From Gimesia fumaroli (GTDB taxonomy: Bacteria > Planctomycetota > Planctomycetia > Planctomycetales > Planctomycetaceae), in assembly GCF_007754425.1 (NCBI RefSeq), contig NZ_CP037452.1, positions 5,431,164-5,495,163 of the forward strand: a stretch of 64,000 nt of DNA, read 5' to 3'. Positions 1 through 8,068 of this stretch are shown here, piece after piece; position 1 is the first letter of the stretch; every line of letters begins with the position of its first letter. The translations under genes were made by a program, and so were the position numbers. The notes beneath the pieces are model-generated. The model ran no database searches and had not been told where the DNA came from. It worked only from the letters and a program-made list of their open reading frames with translations.

Positions 1-179
1 CTACTTGCAGTTCTGAATTCCAGCCTGGTATCATGGAGCCTTAGATCTGCCGATGGAATTCTTGAAGTCGAACGAATTTCCTTCGCCAGTCAGCGCGTTT
101 GACATTTGTGTGCTGACAGCTCCAGTTGGATCCGGCTGAAGCATCCTCCTTCCTTCCGCGTTCAAGAAAGGGTACAGAG

Positions 180-599
180 ATGGCTGCTCCGAAAGTGAAT
201 TTACCGCAGAATTATTTAAAGTGGCTCGATTCGATTCTCGATGGCTCCTATGCGAATCACAACGATCGGGAATGGGGCATCACCGATCGGCAGGACCTGC
301 TTGAACCGTTCGAACTCAACGAAGGAGACGTCGCGCCGTACATTGAACAGGCCCGACTCTATGCCGAGATGATCGAATACGTCACCGGCGAAACGACCAC
401 CGTTGATGATGAAGACAATGAAATTCCTTATGACCGCATCAAAACCTGGTTGACCATCGCGGAAGGGGATGAAGACCTGCTCTGTGTCGACCCGAATGAC
501 GGCTATTCCGTCTGGATCTTTGCTCCCAATGAAGGGGGATATGTCGAAAAAGTGTGTGACTCCCTCGACCAGTTTCTAGAGGAATTGGAAGTGGTTTAA
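180..599 (+). CDS. SMI1/KNR4 (SUKH)-like protein
   Basis: A small acidic cytosolic protein of 139 residues with no signal peptide or membrane segment. The N-terminal LPQNYLKWL segment and the C-terminal pattern (LCVDP, then VWIF, then a helix ending SLDQFLEEL) resemble the SUKH (SMI1/KNR4) fold. In bacteria that fold is often an immunity or protein-binding module. A longer frame opens at 126, but the ATG at 180 has an AAAGGG-type ribosome site just upstream and starts the recognisable domain. No toxin gene adjoins it, so an immunity role is only a possibility. The next gene starts 4 nt after the stop, so the two are probably cotranscribed. The family call comes from pattern recognition alone. 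Confidence 0.6.
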   Translation: MAAPKVNLPQNYLKWLDSILDGSYANHNDREWGITDRQDLLEPFELNEGDVAPYIEQARLYAEMIEYVTGETTTVDDEDNEIPYDRIKTWLTIAEGDEDLLCVDPNDGYSVWIFAPNEGGYVEKVCDSLDQFLEELEVV

Positions 600-603
600 T
601 CAG

Positions 604-939
604 ATGAATGGAACCACTGATAAAAAACAGTGGTCGCGTAAAAAAATCGTCAAAGATATCGTTCTAACTCTACTGATTTATCTTGCGATCTATGTCGGCG
701 TCTATCTCTATCTCACCTGGAATGGTGGCTATTATTTTAACCAGTCGGGACAAGTCCGCTATCGGAGTCATGGACTGGCGACATCAGATATTGTGATTTG
801 GACGCCCCAAGGCTGCTGGTTTCAGTACAAGTTCAAAAACATCAAAGGAGAATATGTCAGCCGGGGCAACGAGCTGGGTTACCTGTTTGCCCCGTTGATC
901 ATGATCGATCGAAAATGGTTTCACCCTACGAAAATCTGA
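604..939 (+). CDS. Small single-span membrane protein, unknown
   Basis: A 111-residue protein I do not recognise. A basic N-terminus (KKQWSRKKIVK) precedes one strongly hydrophobic helix at about residues 18-38, which fits an N-in membrane anchor. The remaining 70 residues are rich in aromatic and basic residues and would face outward. It follows the SUKH-like gene by only 4 nt, so the two are likely translated from one message. No function can be assigned. Confidence 0.6.
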   Translation: MNGTTDKKQWSRKKIVKDIVLTLLIYLAIYVGVYLYLTWNGGYYFNQSGQVRYRSHGLATSDIVIWTPQGCWFQYKFKNIKGEYVSRGNELGYLFAPLIMIDRKWFHPTKI

Positions 940-1033
940 ATTGAGCCTGAAATACCGGGGGGGGAAACCGAGTAGTTCCCGCTCTGAATTAAATCCAGAA
1001 AAAACCGATTTCATTTTTTTTCAGAATTGCCGC

Positions 1034-1061
1034 TTGACAAAAACAGACAGGTCTGTATATT
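1034..1061 (+). promoter_or_regulatory. tetR promoter with embedded palindromic operator
   Basis: TTGACA (1034-1039) and TATATT (1056-1061) are separated by 16 nt and form a near-consensus sigma-70-type promoter. The palindrome ACAGACAGGTCTGT (1043-1056) fills the spacer and touches the -10 box. The same operator sequence, read on the opposite strand, occurs at 1677-1690 before the next gene. A repressor bound here would block RNA polymerase, which fits autorepression by the TetR protein encoded from 1068. Confidence 0.8.
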
Positions 1062-1067
1062 TTAAGT

Positions 1068-1649
1068 ATGAGCAAAACACAAAGACCATCCAGTGCCCGT
1101 AAACGAATCCTCGAAACAGCCGAACGGTTGTTTTATGCAGAGGGGATTCGCGCGGTGGGCATTGACCGGGTGATCGCCGAGGCGGGGGTTGCCAAGATGA
1201 CGTTGTACAACCATTTCTCCTCCAAGGACGAACTGATTCTGGAGGTGTTGAAGTATCGCGAAGAACAGTTTGATCTGTTTATGAAGCAACGGATGATGGA
1301 GCATCAGTCCCGGGGGCTGGATTCGCTCAAAGCATTTTTCGCAGGCCTGAAAGACTGGTTTGAGTGCCCGGATTACCGGGGTTGTTCCTTTATCAATGCC
1401 ACTGCAGAGCTAGCCGATCCACGGCATGCCGCGTCGGTCTTTTGCACCGAACACAAACGACGATTTCGAGACCAGTTAACGGAGATCATTATTGAAGCAG
1501 AAGGACCAAAGGCCGCCGTGGTCGCCCCCGCGATATCTGTCCTGGTCGAAGGGGCCATTGTTACCTCAGTCAGTGAAGGAAATTCCGAAGCAGCACAGAT
1601 TGCCGAAGAAGCAGCTTACATGCTGATTGCCAAAGCGAAACGGAAGTAG
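1068..1649 (+). CDS. TetR/AcrR family transcriptional regulator
   Basis: A 193-residue one-component repressor. The N-terminal helix-turn-helix is clear at about residues 10-56 (ILETAERLFYAEG, then AGVAKMTLYNHFSSKDEL). The helical C-terminal half would bind the ligand and dimerise. Length and layout are normal for TetR proteins. Its promoter holds a perfect palindrome that recurs before the AhpD-like gene at 1740, so it probably represses itself and that gene. The ligand is not evident. Control of an AhpD-like protein suggests an electrophile or oxidative signal, which is inference. The start ATG lies only 7 nt after the -10 box, so the message has almost no leader. Confidence 0.9.
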   Translation: MSKTQRPSSARKRILETAERLFYAEGIRAVGIDRVIAEAGVAKMTLYNHFSSKDELILEVLKYREEQFDLFMKQRMMEHQSRGLDSLKAFFAGLKDWFECPDYRGCSFINATAELADPRHAASVFCTEHKRRFRDQLTEIIIEAEGPKAAVVAPAISVLVEGAIVTSVSEGNSEAAQIAEEAAYMLIAKAKRK

Positions 1650-1675
1650 AGTTTCTTTTTATTTTGCAGCAATCA

Positions 1676-1691
1676 TACAGACCTGTCTGTA
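1676..1691. promoter_or_regulatory. Second TetR operator
   Basis: TACAGACCTGTCTGTA is a 16-bp inverted repeat with two unpaired central bases. Its inner 14 bases are the exact reverse complement of the site in the tetR promoter. It lies about 50 nt upstream of the AhpD-like start at 1740, which has its own AAGGAG ribosome site. Two identical operators 620 bp apart define a minimal regulon. Confidence 0.8.
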
Positions 1692-1739
1692 TTTTTTGAG
1701 TTTCACTTTTTTACTACCCATTTTTGAAGGAGAACTACG

Positions 1740-2324
1740 ATGCCACGTTTAACCGCCATTGCGCCTGAAGCAGCAGAAGGAAAATCGAAAACATTACTGG
1801 AGGGAGTCAAAGCACAACTGGGAATGGCCCCCAATCTGATGCAGACCATGGCCCACTCGCCAGCTGTACTGGACGCGTATCTGAAATTCAGCGGCACCTT
1901 AGCCGAAGGCGTGCTCTCGAATCAAAATCGGGAGCAGATTGCCTTAACAGTGGGTGAAGCGAATCAGTGTGGCTATTGTCTGGCCGCCCATGCAACGCTG
2001 GGCAAAATGGCTGGCCTGAACCCGGAGCAGATTACGGAGAATCGGGCCGGTACCGACGCCGATCCCTCCACCGCTGCCCTGTTGTCATTCTCTCGCAGGA
2101 TTCTGGAAAAGAAAGGGTTTGTTTCCGATCAGGATGTGCAGGACGTGCGCGATGCCGGTCACGATGACGCCGCGATTGCGGAAGTTGTCGCGAATGTCGC
2201 GTTGAATATCTTCACGAATTATTTCAACCATGTGGCCGATACCGAAATCGATTTCCCTGAAGTCGAGCCGCTGAACGCTCAGGGCGCTGCGTGCTGCCAT
2301 ACGGAAGGTTCAACCTGTGCTTAA
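1740..2324 (+). CDS. Carboxymuconolactone decarboxylase / AhpD-like protein
   Basis: A 194-residue all-helical protein of the AhpD-like fold. The redox motif is visible at about residues 77-85: NQCGYCLAAH, that is CxxC followed by a histidine, with an upstream glutamate (NREQIALTVGE). AhpD proteins use this Cys pair and proton relay to reduce peroxides or partner enzymes, whereas decarboxylase relatives lack the CxxC. A peroxidase-type role is therefore more likely than aromatic catabolism. The C-terminus carries another CC pair (GAACCH). AAGGAG at 1727-1732 sets the start. The shared operator places it under the TetR regulator just upstream, and a strong terminator follows. Confidence 0.85.
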   Translation: MPRLTAIAPEAAEGKSKTLLEGVKAQLGMAPNLMQTMAHSPAVLDAYLKFSGTLAEGVLSNQNREQIALTVGEANQCGYCLAAHATLGKMAGLNPEQITENRAGTDADPSTAALLSFSRRILEKKGFVSDQDVQDVRDAGHDDAAIAEVVANVALNIFTNYFNHVADTEIDFPEVEPLNAQGAACCHTEGSTCA

Positions 2325-2399
2325 TCATCGGCAGACGATTGCCTGACTGATGCGAGGTCTCCTCTAAAGACAGTCAGACGAATTTGTTCTGTTGCGAAT

Positions 2400-2440
2400 G
2401 CCGGGGCTTGTGGTGTGATCCACCAGTCCCGGCTTTTTTT
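2400..2440 (+). terminator. Rho-independent terminator after the AhpD-like gene
   Basis: GCCGGG (2400-2405) pairs with CCCGGC (2428-2433). A nested TGGTG/CACCA stem lies inside, and seven T residues follow (2434-2440). It ends the tetR/AhpD unit and implies that the gene at 2465 is mostly transcribed separately. Confidence 0.85.
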
Positions 2441-2464
2441 CAGTCCGTTAAAGAGAAACCAGAC

Positions 2465-3085
2465 ATGAATCGACCTGCAAGCGATATTGCTTTTACTTCA
2501 TCCGTAAAAGCGATCCAATCCAGCAAAGGATCACGTTCACAGTATAGCAGAATGGAACAAGGGTCTGGCTGGCAGACAAAAGTGACACCTGACCTGGCTG
2601 TCTTTCTATCGGATCGGGATATGTTTTATCTGGGTACGGCCAACCAGTCCGGGCAGCCTTACATTCAATACCGGGGCGGCAATCCAGGTTTTCTCAAAGT
2701 TCTCGACGAAACCACACTGGGATTTGCGGATTTTGCCGGCAATCGACAATTTATCAGCCTGGGTAATCTGGCTGAAAACTCACAGGCGTTCCTGTTTCTG
2801 ATGGATTATCTCAATCGCCGCCGAGTTAAAATCTGGGGCAGTGCCCGCGTGATCGAAGACGACCCGGAACTGATTAAGCAGGTCCGAGATACCACCTACT
2901 CTGCGCGCGTTGAACGTGCCATTCTGTTTTCAATAGAAGCCTGGGATATGAACTGCCCACAGCATATCCATCCGCGGCTGCCTCAAAAGGAAGTGTTGCC
3001 ACTGATTCACTCATTGCAGGAGGAAAATCGTCTGTTAAAAGAAAAAATGGCCAGGTTCGAGAAAGGCATTGAACCTGGCCATTGA
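2465..3085 (+). CDS. Pyridoxamine 5'-phosphate oxidase-like FMN-binding protein
   Basis: A 206-residue protein of the split-barrel flavin-binding superfamily. Recognisable segments are the strand run around FYLGTANQSGQPYIQYRGG, the FADFAGNRQFISLGN segment and RRRVKIWGSARV, as in general-stress PNPOx-like proteins. The last 40 residues (after CPQHIHPRLPQ) form a charged coiled coil. The frame opens at 2384 inside the preceding terminator, so I take the ATG at 2465. Substrate is unknown; the family binds FMN, F420 or haem. The TetR-AhpD-PNPOx order suggests detoxification, but the terminator upstream argues against a single message. Confidence 0.8.
   Translation: MNRPASDIAFTSSVKAIQSSKGSRSQYSRMEQGSGWQTKVTPDLAVFLSDRDMFYLGTANQSGQPYIQYRGGNPGFLKVLDETTLGFADFAGNRQFISLGNLAENSQAFLFLMDYLNRRRVKIWGSARVIEDDPELIKQVRDTTYSARVERAILFSIEAWDMNCPQHIHPRLPQKEVLPLIHSLQEENRLLKEKMARFEKGIEPGH
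3047..3082. terminator. Hairpin over the 3' end of the PNPOx-like gene
   Basis: ATGGCCAGGTTC (3047-3058) and GAACCTGGCCAT (3071-3082) form a perfect 12-bp stem around a 12-nt loop, ending at the stop codon. No T run follows, so it may act by stabilising the 3' end rather than as a classic terminator. The facing gene ends at 3123. Confidence 0.4.
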
Positions 3086-3122
3086 GGAAAGCAGTCCCCC
3101 TGTCCCTACTGCTTCCTATTGA

Positions 3123-5543
3123 TCAGAATCCGTTGTTACTTCCGTTGCCAGACCCGGAGTTCGTTCCGACGCCGTTCTGAGGTGTCCCCGAGATAACATC
3201 ATAGCCTGCACCTGAGTTTTGTGTGGCTGAGTTATTCGAGAAGGTCGCCGTGTTTCCACCACTGAAGATGTCAATTTCGAAGCCGTTACCTGAGTTACTC
3301 TGTGCACTGTTTTCGGTAATCATGCCACCTTGGATCGGGCTCGTGAAATCAAAGCCGTTAAATGCATTTCCAATCGAGGTGTTGTTACGCAATACGCCGC
3401 TGACGAAATTATCATCAAAGTCAAAGCCATCTTCCAGGTTGCCTGTCGCCGTGTTATTTACGATTCTGCCGCCATTGATATCTTCAAAGTCGAAGCCATC
3501 GTCGTCGTTGGCAATCGCCGTATTCTCACTAATCATGGCACCTGCTAAAACGGTCCCTTCAAATTTGATCCCGTTGACGCCGTTGTGCGCTGCACTGTTC
3601 TGCGTGAATGTCATGTTGGAGACATCGTCCGCAAACCAGAAACCGTTGTAGCGGTTCTGATTGGCAATATTGCCTGAGAAGGTTCCACCGGTGACGTCAT
3701 TATCGAAATAAAACCCGTCATCATTTCGTACCGCCACATTATTCGAGATCGTCCCCCCGGTGATATCATCGAAGAAAGCAATCCCGGCGTAAGCATTATC
3801 TTCAGCCCGGTTACCCCTGAAGGTCCCCCCGGTCATCCCATCCATATTAAACCCGAAGTTTCCGTTATGTCGGGCGATATTATTCGAGAAGACGCCCCCT
3901 GTAATATCGTCGTCAAAGTAGAACCCGTCTTCGCCATTATGCTGTGCAATATTACGTGTGAAAGTTCCCCCGTTAAATGTATCGAAGTCAAACCCATCAT
4001 AGACATTATGCTCTGCCAGGTTGTCGCGGATGATACCGCCACTGACCGTCACGAGATAATATCCATATTTGTTACCGCGAGCGATATTACCCGTGATGCT
4101 TCCCCCGGTGAAGTTTTCGATTTCCAGGCCGTCGTTATCCGTCGGTAGTCCATTATCGACAAATGTGTTCCCTGTGATATTTCCGTTGGTATTGCCATCC
4201 AGATGCACCCCGTCCTCAAATGCACTCGTAATGGTATTGCAGGCAATCGTGAACCCGTTCAGATTATTCCCGTAGATCCCGTTTTTACCGCCGATGATAT
4301 CCATCCCGACAATGCTGGAATTATCCGCCATGGTGAAGACGTCACTTGCAGGATTAGCACCAATGACGGTTGGCTGTGAACCATAACTAAAGCTGGTAAC
4401 CGCACCGGAATTACAACCGACTACGTTGACGCTCTTGCCGCCTGCCAGCGCTAACTGTCCATTATTGAAGACAAATCCGGTGCCGGTTGAAATCGTTCCT
4501 GCACTTCCGTCAAACAGAACGACACTGTCTGTCCCCGCACCATTAAAGACCGCTTCCGCATTCACCGTATTGGCATCAATGATCGTAATGTCATTCAGCA
4601 TCTGTCCGGTCAATTGCAATTTGGTATGCTCTTCCGGCCCCCTGGCCTGATTGAGCACAATATCGATATCACGTACAATCGGATTCACCATCCGCCGCTG
4701 GAAACGCGTCAGCTTCTGGCTGTCTCCATTTCCGGGCAACGGAATACGAACCGTTAACAATCCCGTTCCCTGAGAGCCATGCACATCGTCGTGCTGAAAC
4801 TGACCTGCCAATACCACACGCGATCCATTGCCCAAGAAGGGAAGATCGAACATTCGAAATTCGACCCGGGCGCGAGGACCGGCAATTTCTTTGAAGCCGG
4901 GTGCCGAATTGTCAAAATAATAGCCGCCAACATATCCGCGTAATTCAGCATCCACATTCATGTTATCAAATGTTTTCAGCAGTCGGCCCACTTCAAAATC
5001 GGTCCCCCAGTAGGCACGTTCCTCACCCGCCCGCATCACAATGTTATTACCGCTGAGGTAGGCGGTACTGAGCGAGTCGACGCGTTTCTGCTTCAGATTG
5101 GGAACATAGCCGTTAACGCGAAAGTCCCATTCGATGCTGAGTAACTCCAAACCAAAGCTTCCCTGCTTGAAGATATTATTGTACTCACTGCGACGAACAT
5201 CATAGAATCCGTAAGCGCCCGCGATCCACTGATCATCGATCATCCGACGGTATGCGAGACCGAAGTTTCCTTCAGCCGAGGAATTATCAAAGATGTTTCC
5301 TCGCAAGTCGGCGAAGAACAGGCTCTCTTCATCCTGAGCCAGGGGCACAAACAGCAGTCCCTGTCCGGCATCATTCACACCACCTGCCATTCCCGAAAAG
5401 TCGAAATAGGCACGATAGAGATCAGCATCCTCTTCAAACCATTCCGGGTCTTGAGCGGAAGATTGTGCTGTGACTATAAAGCAAAATAGCCAGCAGGTTA
5501 AGAGGCTCAGTAGAGACGGAGAACGCAGAAATCGGGCAAGCAT
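3123..5543 (-). CDS. Inverse-autotransporter-like barrel with parallel beta-helix repeats
   Basis: A roughly 806-residue secreted protein. A signal peptide (hydrophobic LLSLLTCWLFCFIVTA, cleavage near SSAQ-DP) is followed by about 240 residues resembling the intimin/invasin-type barrel of inverse autotransporters (LRGNIFDNSSAEGNFGLAYR, WIAGAYGFYDVRRSEYNN). A linker leads to about 400 residues of right-handed parallel beta-helix. Some 15 degenerate repeats of 22-24 residues follow the pattern GGTFSGNIAxxNxxxGFxFDDD. The order barrel then passenger is that of type Ve secretion, so the helix would be displayed outside. The aspartate-rich turns could bind calcium. The frame allows a GTG at 5552, but the ATG at 5543 is the more usual start. 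Adhesin or polysaccharide-binding roles are guesses. Confidence 0.75.
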   Translation of the reverse strand: MLARFLRSPSLLSLLTCWLFCFIVTAQSSAQDPEWFEEDADLYRAYFDFSGMAGGVNDAGQGLLFVPLAQDEESLFFADLRGNIFDNSSAEGNFGLAYRRMIDDQWIAGAYGFYDVRRSEYNNIFKQGSFGLELLSIEWDFRVNGYVPNLKQKRVDSLSTAYLSGNNIVMRAGEERAYWGTDFEVGRLLKTFDNMNVDAELRGYVGGYYFDNSAPGFKEIAGPRARVEFRMFDLPFLGNGSRVVLAGQFQHDDVHGSQGTGLLTVRIPLPGNGDSQKLTRFQRRMVNPIVRDIDIVLNQARGPEEHTKLQLTGQMLNDITIIDANTVNAEAVFNGAGTDSVVLFDGSAGTISTGTGFVFNNGQLALAGGKSVNVVGCNSGAVTSFSYGSQPTVIGANPASDVFTMADNSSIVGMDIIGGKNGIYGNNLNGFTIACNTITSAFEDGVHLDGNTNGNITGNTFVDNGLPTDNDGLEIENFTGGSITGNIARGNKYGYYLVTVSGGIIRDNLAEHNVYDGFDFDTFNGGTFTRNIAQHNGEDGFYFDDDITGGVFSNNIARHNGNFGFNMDGMTGGTFRGNRAEDNAYAGIAFFDDITGGTISNNVAVRNDDGFYFDNDVTGGTFSGNIANQNRYNGFWFADDVSNMTFTQNSAAHNGVNGIKFEGTVLAGAMISENTAIANDDDGFDFEDINGGRIVNNTATGNLEDGFDFDDNFVSGVLRNNTSIGNAFNGFDFTSPIQGGMITENSAQSNSGNGFEIDIFSGGNTATFSNNSATQNSGAGYDVISGTPQNGVGTNSGSGNGSNNGF

Positions 5544-5796
5544 GAAATACACGTCTGTTTCTAGTATGAGTTAGAAGACAAGAGAACTTATTTACAATGC
5601 AGGCCACCCGTAACTTCGACAAAAAGGAGGTGTTTCCTCTACGTCCAGTCACAACAGCTATACACAAATACAAAATTGGTTAATCACTGTTATAGTCAGT
5701 CAAAACAGGTAGACTGGGTATCAATCTCAGCAGCAGACACCATTTGAAACCGTCAGAATTTGAGCGTCAGCCCCCTCGCTTTTGGAATTTAGTTCG

Positions 5797-7095
5797 ATGA
5801 CCGCACCAGCTCTCAGCCTCAGCGAAATTGAAATCCGTGTTTGCGATATCACATCCGAAGTTCTGGGAATGCCTCGAGCAGAAATTTCACCCGACAGTCG
5901 ACTGCTTGAAGATCTCAAGTGTGACAGCCTGGACTACGTCGAATTGATGATGGAACTGGAAGAACATTTCAACGTTGCCCTCCCCTCCGAAACCTCTGAT
6001 CCAGTACATAAATCCATTTTCACCCGTCAGCCGTTTCGAATCTCTGATCTCGCTGAACTGGTTTATGTGTATCTGAAACGGAATCTCCCCCGCAGCAGTC
6101 AACATTTTCGTCAACCACAGACTAACGCTCAGGCTGCCAAGCTCATCCCTTTCTCACAACTGGATGGTATTTGGAAGAAGTCCAGCCGCTTTGTATCCGG
6201 GTTGTTTGAGAAGCTGGAAACCACAGAATCAGTTACGCTGTACCGCCGTCAAACCGATGGGATGCGATGCCTGCAACTTCCGGCTGCAGAAGTAGAGATA
6301 GGCAGTGATTTGACTGAAGCGGTTGCGGATGAACGGCCTCTGCATATCGTTGAGCTGGATTCGTTTTTGGTCGACGCCGAACCAGTCTCGACAACCGCAT
6401 ATTGCCGGTTCCTGAATTCGGTGGGTGAAGTGCCTGATCAATTTCTTACCGACTGGTTCATGCTCAACACAGATGATGATCGCGACATCCACATGCTGAT
6501 TCATCGGAATCAAAGTGAATGGCGGCCCCTGCCCGGCTGTGAAACCTGGCCGATGATTCTGGTGTCCTGGTATGGTGCGAACGCCTATTCTCTATGGGCC
6601 AACGACCGCCTGTGGACCAGTTATCTGGATGATTCTGACGAAACCCCGGGAAGCTGCCTGCCAACAGAAGCGCAATGGGAATATGCGGCCCGAGGTTCGA
6701 AATCGTGCCCTTTTCCCTGGGGAGAGGCTAAGCCTGAGCCCGTCAGACTCCGAGCTGGCCTGCATCGGCAGAAAGTCAACTACCGTGCTCAGACACTGCC
6801 ACTGGCACCGGTGAATATGCAACTAGGAATGTCTCCCTTTGGCCTGCATCATATGGCCGGCAATGTCTGGCAGTGGTGCCGTGACTGGTATGATGCAGAC
6901 TTTTATCAGACTTTGGAAGCAACTCATCAAAACCCCTTAAACCGTACCACGACACTGGTCCGTAGTGAGCGAGGCGGAAGCTGGGTTGGCCCCGCCTCAC
7001 TCTGCCGCAGTTCCTACCGGAGAGGACGTCCGCCGCTGGCACGCGGGCGTTGTCTCGGTTTTCGCTGCGTCAGTTCCGTCAAAGATCTGAGTTAA
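5797..7095 (+). CDS. Acyl carrier protein fused to an FGE/SUMF1-like domain
   Basis: About 432 residues with two recognisable parts. Residues 1-90 are an acyl carrier protein domain with the DSL phosphopantetheine site (LLEDLKCDSLDYVELMMELEE). From about residue 170 runs a formylglycine-generating-enzyme-like domain (LPTEAQWEYAARG, FPWGE, GLHHMAGNVWQWCRDWY, RGGSW, GFRCV). In true FGE two cysteines bind copper. Here only the first position appears to be Cys (SLCRSSYRR), and the second is arginine, so formylglycine formation is doubtful. Such domains also act in EgtB-type oxidation and other roles. The ACP suggests work on a tethered acyl or aminoacyl substrate. A TTG at 5782 is an alternative start; neither start has a clear ribosome site. 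It overlaps the convergent gene by 17 nt. Confidence 0.8.
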   Translation: MTAPALSLSEIEIRVCDITSEVLGMPRAEISPDSRLLEDLKCDSLDYVELMMELEEHFNVALPSETSDPVHKSIFTRQPFRISDLAELVYVYLKRNLPRSSQHFRQPQTNAQAAKLIPFSQLDGIWKKSSRFVSGLFEKLETTESVTLYRRQTDGMRCLQLPAAEVEIGSDLTEAVADERPLHIVELDSFLVDAEPVSTTAYCRFLNSVGEVPDQFLTDWFMLNTDDDRDIHMLIHRNQSEWRPLPGCETWPMILVSWYGANAYSLWANDRLWTSYLDDSDETPGSCLPTEAQWEYAARGSKSCPFPWGEAKPEPVRLRAGLHRQKVNYRAQTLPLAPVNMQLGMSPFGLHHMAGNVWQWCRDWYDADFYQTLEATHQNPLNRTTTLVRSERGGSWVGPASLCRSSYRRGRPPLARGRCLGFRCVSSVKDLS

Positions 7096-7513
7096 CTACA
7101 ACACGTGGTGACTCGCGATAGATAAACGCCAGCAGCAGCCCCGCTAATGTGAATTGAATTGCCAGGTAAGCCGTTTCCAGACCGAACCAGAGAGACAGTG
7201 GCTCAATCTTCTGCTTGGCAGCGGCTGCGAGCACGTGCATGGTCCAATGATAAATGCCCATGACCAGCGCGATGGTGATGGCCCCTTTAACGAACGACAG
7301 TCCGCCGCACAGAAACGGATACAACAACGATAGAATCGCCCCTTGTATGAAAATCGCGGCGAAGCCGAAAGCGATGATCGGTTCTTCTCGACTGAAGTAC
7401 CCCAGCCTGTCATAGGTAGCTTTAAATAGAACCAGATGCCAGACAATCGCCAGCGGAAATGTGATCGCCGCGTATCCCAGTGTCCCGAGTACGATCTTTT
7501 TATAGTTCAACAT
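7079..7513 (-). CDS. Four-helix integral membrane protein, unknown
   Basis: A 144-residue hydrophobic protein with four predicted membrane segments (about residues 8-28, 48-68, 76-95 and 115-136). A CGAGG ribosome site precedes the ATG. It lies 38 nt downstream of the AHSA1-like gene on the same strand and is probably in its operon. Small membrane proteins often accompany ArsR/AHSA1 pairs, but no activity can be read from the sequence. Its 3' end overlaps the ACP-FGE gene by 17 nt. Confidence 0.65.
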   Translation of the reverse strand: MLNYKKIVLGTLGYAAITFPLAIVWHLVLFKATYDRLGYFSREEPIIAFGFAAIFIQGAILSLLYPFLCGGLSFVKGAITIALVMGIYHWTMHVLAAAAKQKIEPLSLWFGLETAYLAIQFTLAGLLLAFIYRESPRVVVNSDL

Positions 7514-7551
7514 GGTTTTCCTCGAAACGAGCGTGTGATTCTTCTTTATCT

Positions 7552-8001
7552 TTAAGTAAACGACTCATGCAAAAGATCCAGTGCGCCACTCCAACCACCC
7601 AGATGACGCTCTTTGATATCTGGTTTCGTGAATCGTTCGTGTGTCAGCACGAGTTCGGTGCCTCCATTCTGTTCCAGAAACTCGACCGTGACCTGTGTTT
7701 CGATCCCTGCATGCTCGTTCGGTTCTTCCCAGATCCAGGAATAGACGAGCCTATGCGGGGGAGTGACTTCCAGAAATTCGCCAGTTAAGACATCAACAAT
7801 GCCCTCTGGAGATTCGAAGGCAACGCGATATTGTCCGCCGACATGCAAATCAACTTCGATCAATTGATGGGTAAATTCTTGACTCGGTCGAAACCAGCGC
7901 CGCATGGATTCCGGGTTTGTCCAAACCTGAAAGACAACTTCCGGCGACGACGCATAGGTTCGACGTAAAACCAGTTTCTCCTCAGAAGATTCTGCAACCA
8001 T
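7552..8001 (-). CDS. AHSA1-type SRPBCC domain protein
   Basis: A 149-residue START/Bet v1-like protein of the activator-of-Hsp90-ATPase type. Typical pieces are the N-terminal VLRRTYASSPEVVFQVWTNP, MRRWFRP, VDLHVGGQYRVAF, PPHRLVYSW and the C-terminal GGWSGALDLLHES. The fold makes a hydrophobic cavity for a lipid or aromatic ligand. The frame reaches a GTG at 8040, but the ATG at 8001 is preceded by GGGAG at the right spacing. It is divergent from the ArsR gene at 8060, a very common bacterial pairing in which the ArsR protein controls the SRPBCC gene. The ligand is unknown. Confidence 0.85.
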   Translation of the reverse strand: MVAESSEEKLVLRRTYASSPEVVFQVWTNPESMRRWFRPSQEFTHQLIEVDLHVGGQYRVAFESPEGIVDVLTGEFLEVTPPHRLVYSWIWEEPNEHAGIETQVTVEFLEQNGGTELVLTHERFTKPDIKERHLGGWSGALDLLHESFT

Positions 8002-8050
8002 CGTTTCTCCCAACTGTTTGAACTTGACAATTTGACTCACCTCGATTTAA

Positions 8051-8068
8051 TATAGCCATATGGCTATA
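8051..8068. promoter_or_regulatory. Palindromic operator over the arsR start codon
   Basis: TATAGCCATATGGCTATA is a perfect 18-bp palindrome whose centre contains the ATG (8060-8062) of the ArsR gene. It lies in the 58-nt divergent interval to the AHSA1-like gene, so one bound dimer could block both directions. No ribosome site precedes the ATG, so the arsR message may be leaderless. Confidence 0.7.

Noticed and set aside
1..102. Open plus-strand frame from the window edge ending at TGA 100-102
   Set aside because: Only 33 codons, no recognisable sequence; could be the end of an upstream gene but cannot be supported.
3223..3651. Plus-strand frame opposite the beta-helix gene
   Set aside because: Antisense shadow of repeated codons in a clearly coding gene.
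3300..4150. Regularly spaced similar DNA units, considered as a CRISPR array or tandem repeat
   Set aside because: They are degenerate codons of protein beta-helix repeats inside one ORF.
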